Of a stretch of 62,611 nt of DNA, positions 61,523 through 62,611 are shown one piece after another. A program made the translations under genes and the position numbers. The notes under the pieces were generated by a model. It was not told the origin of the DNA. It saw nothing but the letters and a program-made list of their open reading frames with translations, and made no database searches. Each line of letters opens with the position of its first letter. The first letter of the stretch is position 1. Origin of the DNA: an uncultured Bacillota bacterium. Its GTDB lineage: Bacteria; Bacillota; Clostridia; Christensenellales; Borkfalkiaceae. The stretch spans positions 1-62,611 of the forward strand of contig CASEHS010000007.1 of assembly GCA_949287815.1 (NCBI GenBank). Reading direction: 5' to 3'.

Positions 61523-62401
61523 TTGAAAATAATAAAAAAAATATTTCCGGATATTCTCGCTTTATTAAGTTCGGTAGCAACGCTAATATTGACAGTGTTG
61601 TGTATGCAAAACTTTAATAAAGGATTTTTATTTGAGTATCGTGCGGTAATTACTTCTGTTTCGGTTTGTCTAGAAATTTTATATATAGGATTGATGTTAT
61701 TTTTCAGGGTCAGAAAAACAGAATCTGTATTTAAATTTTTACTGACAGGCGTGGTTCTTGTCGCGCTGATATTGACAGGTTTATATGTCATTCAGAAGAC
61801 AGGCTTATGGGAAAAGATTGATACCGTAGAAAAATTGCGAGAGGTAATTGAGTCAACAGGTGTATGGGCACCGATCGTATTTATCATAGTGCAGTTTCTT
61901 CAGGTCGTTGCATTGCCCATACCGGGAACGTTGACAATCGGCGCGGGAGTTCTTGTTTTTTCTCATCCTATGCTTACCGCGCTGTACAGTTATATCGGGA
62001 TACTTTTGGGATCGATCGTTGCATTTTTTATAGGGAAAAGTATCGGTTATCGTGCAGCAGCATGGTTGGTCGGAAAAGACTCACTTGATAAATGGTTGGA
62101 AAAGGTTAAAGGTAAGGATAGGGTTATATTAAGTGCGATGTTTTTGCTGCCTCTTTTCCCTGATGATGTTTTGTGCTTTGTGGCTGGATTGTCTACAATG
62201 TCATGGAAATACTTTATTGTGATGCAGATCATAACAAGAGCAGTATCTGTTTTGACAACGGTATATACTCTTAATAACAGTATTATCCCTTATACGGAAT
62301 GGTGGGGGATTTTAATTTGGTGTATTATTGGCATTGCAATAATATGTTTATTTATTCTTCTTTATAAAAAAGGAGATATTATTGAAAAAAAATTTTTTTG
62401 A
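61523..62401 (+). CDS. TVP38/TMEM64 (DedA-like) family membrane protein
   Basis: The protein has 292 residues with about seven membrane segments. The VTT/DedA core motif reads LPIPGTLTIGAGVLVFSHPMLTALYSYIGILLGSIVAFFIGKSIGY, followed by LLPLFPDDVLCFVAGLSTMSW. Family members may act as lipid scramblases or transporters; the substrate is unknown. The start is a TTG with no strong ribosome site, and no ATG lies near. An SD-like GGAG at the 3' end serves the next small frame. Confidence 0.85.
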   Translation: MKIIKKIFPDILALLSSVATLILTVLCMQNFNKGFLFEYRAVITSVSVCLEILYIGLMLFFRVRKTESVFKFLLTGVVLVALILTGLYVIQKTGLWEKIDTVEKLREVIESTGVWAPIVFIIVQFLQVVALPIPGTLTIGAGVLVFSHPMLTALYSYIGILLGSIVAFFIGKSIGYRAAAWLVGKDSLDKWLEKVKGKDRVILSAMFLLPLFPDDVLCFVAGLSTMSWKYFIVMQIITRAVSVLTTVYTLNNSIIPYTEWWGILIWCIIGIAIICLFILLYKKGDIIEKKFF

Positions 62402-62566
62402 TTTTTTCAAAGGAAATCATCTGAAAGGATCGAAGAACCAAAGACAATTCACCTGCAGCAGGATAAGGTAAAACAAACAGAAAAAACTGTGATAAATCAA
62501 ACTGTTTCAGAAAAAAACAAGAAAAACACCTTGCAAGATAAACAGGAAAGCAATAAGTTCAGATAA
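62382..62566 (+). pseudogene. Small charged protein gene, apparently frameshifted
   Basis: TTG start with AGGAG six bases upstream, overlapping the end of the preceding gene. The first frame reads KKNFFDFFKGNHLKGS and stops at 62471. From about 62429 the frame one base off reads IEEPKTIHLQQDKVKQTEK and on to NKFR and a stop at 62566, with protein-like composition. Joined by one shift they give about 60 residues. That second frame is also the frame of the upstream gene, so a stop-interrupted tail is the alternative. Nothing else is seen to the window end. Confidence 0.35.
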
Positions 62567-62611
62567 CTTTTGAAATTAAGAAGCCCGCCTATGTTCTACC
62601 TATTTATAGAA

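Overview
The window looks like a chromosome segment of a low-to-moderate G+C Bacillota of the class Clostridia. Evidence seen here: an argCJBDF-carAB order, ScpA/ScpB, a Bacillus-type replicative helicase, a Sua5-YwlE-RpiB neighbourhood like that of Bacillus, a DUF951-signal peptidase-DegV cluster, strong Shine-Dalgarno sites and T-rich intrinsic terminators. The BspA-type surface protein and IS110 element suggest a host-associated, probably gut, member. The exact family is inference and cannot be fixed from the sequence.

Layout. 1-9734: arginine and carbamoyl-phosphate synthesis (argC end, argJ, argB, argD, argF, carA, carB). The carB frame runs without a stop into a complete diaminopimelate epimerase (DapF) domain, giving a CarB-DapF fusion. 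9737-12610: a membrane protein and a cysteine desulfurase/ThiI pair for 4-thiouridine in tRNA. 12611-12990: a palindrome-rich insertion resembling an IS200-derived MITE, then a bidirectional terminator. 12991-21313: a DUF1508 membrane protein, two FAD-dependent oxidoreductases, a phosphofructokinase and a Ppx/Ppk1 polyphosphate pair. 21466-23658: an M50 protease with scpA and scpB. 23705-26970: clpB behind a ribbon-helix-helix protein, on the minus strand. 27216-29453: a small orphan gene and a DnaD-like protein. 29593-43825: sbcDC, a hydrolase-fold protein with an altered nucleophile elbow, DUF951, lepB, degV, a membrane protein, an ACT protein, DUF711, pepF, dnaB, sua5 and ywlE. 43870-45455: an IS110 element with a candidate guide-RNA region, inserted between ywlE and rpiB. 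45461-50345: rpiB, galU, an amidohydrolase, mscS, an orphan and peptidase E.

50421-59250 is a genomic island that starts at tRNA-Leu(CAG) and ends at a truncated, frameshifted serine recombinase and an imperfect copy of the tRNA 3' end. Its base composition is visibly richer in G+C than the flanks. It holds a sigma-like helix-turn-helix protein, two tandem paralogous leader-RNA modules and a 1943-residue BspA-like lipoprotein. Each module has an extended -10 promoter, a long three-tier hairpin, a Shine-Dalgarno/ATGCGGG leader peptide and mutually exclusive antiterminator and terminator hairpins. The second module runs directly into the lipoprotein gene, so the natural reading is attenuation control of that surface protein. 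This is the strongest candidate for something undescribed in the window.

59250-60052: AT-rich sequence with a protein remnant, a T9G9 tract and tRNA-Trp. 60132-62611: proC, rnhA, a TVP38-family membrane protein and a small frameshifted reading frame.
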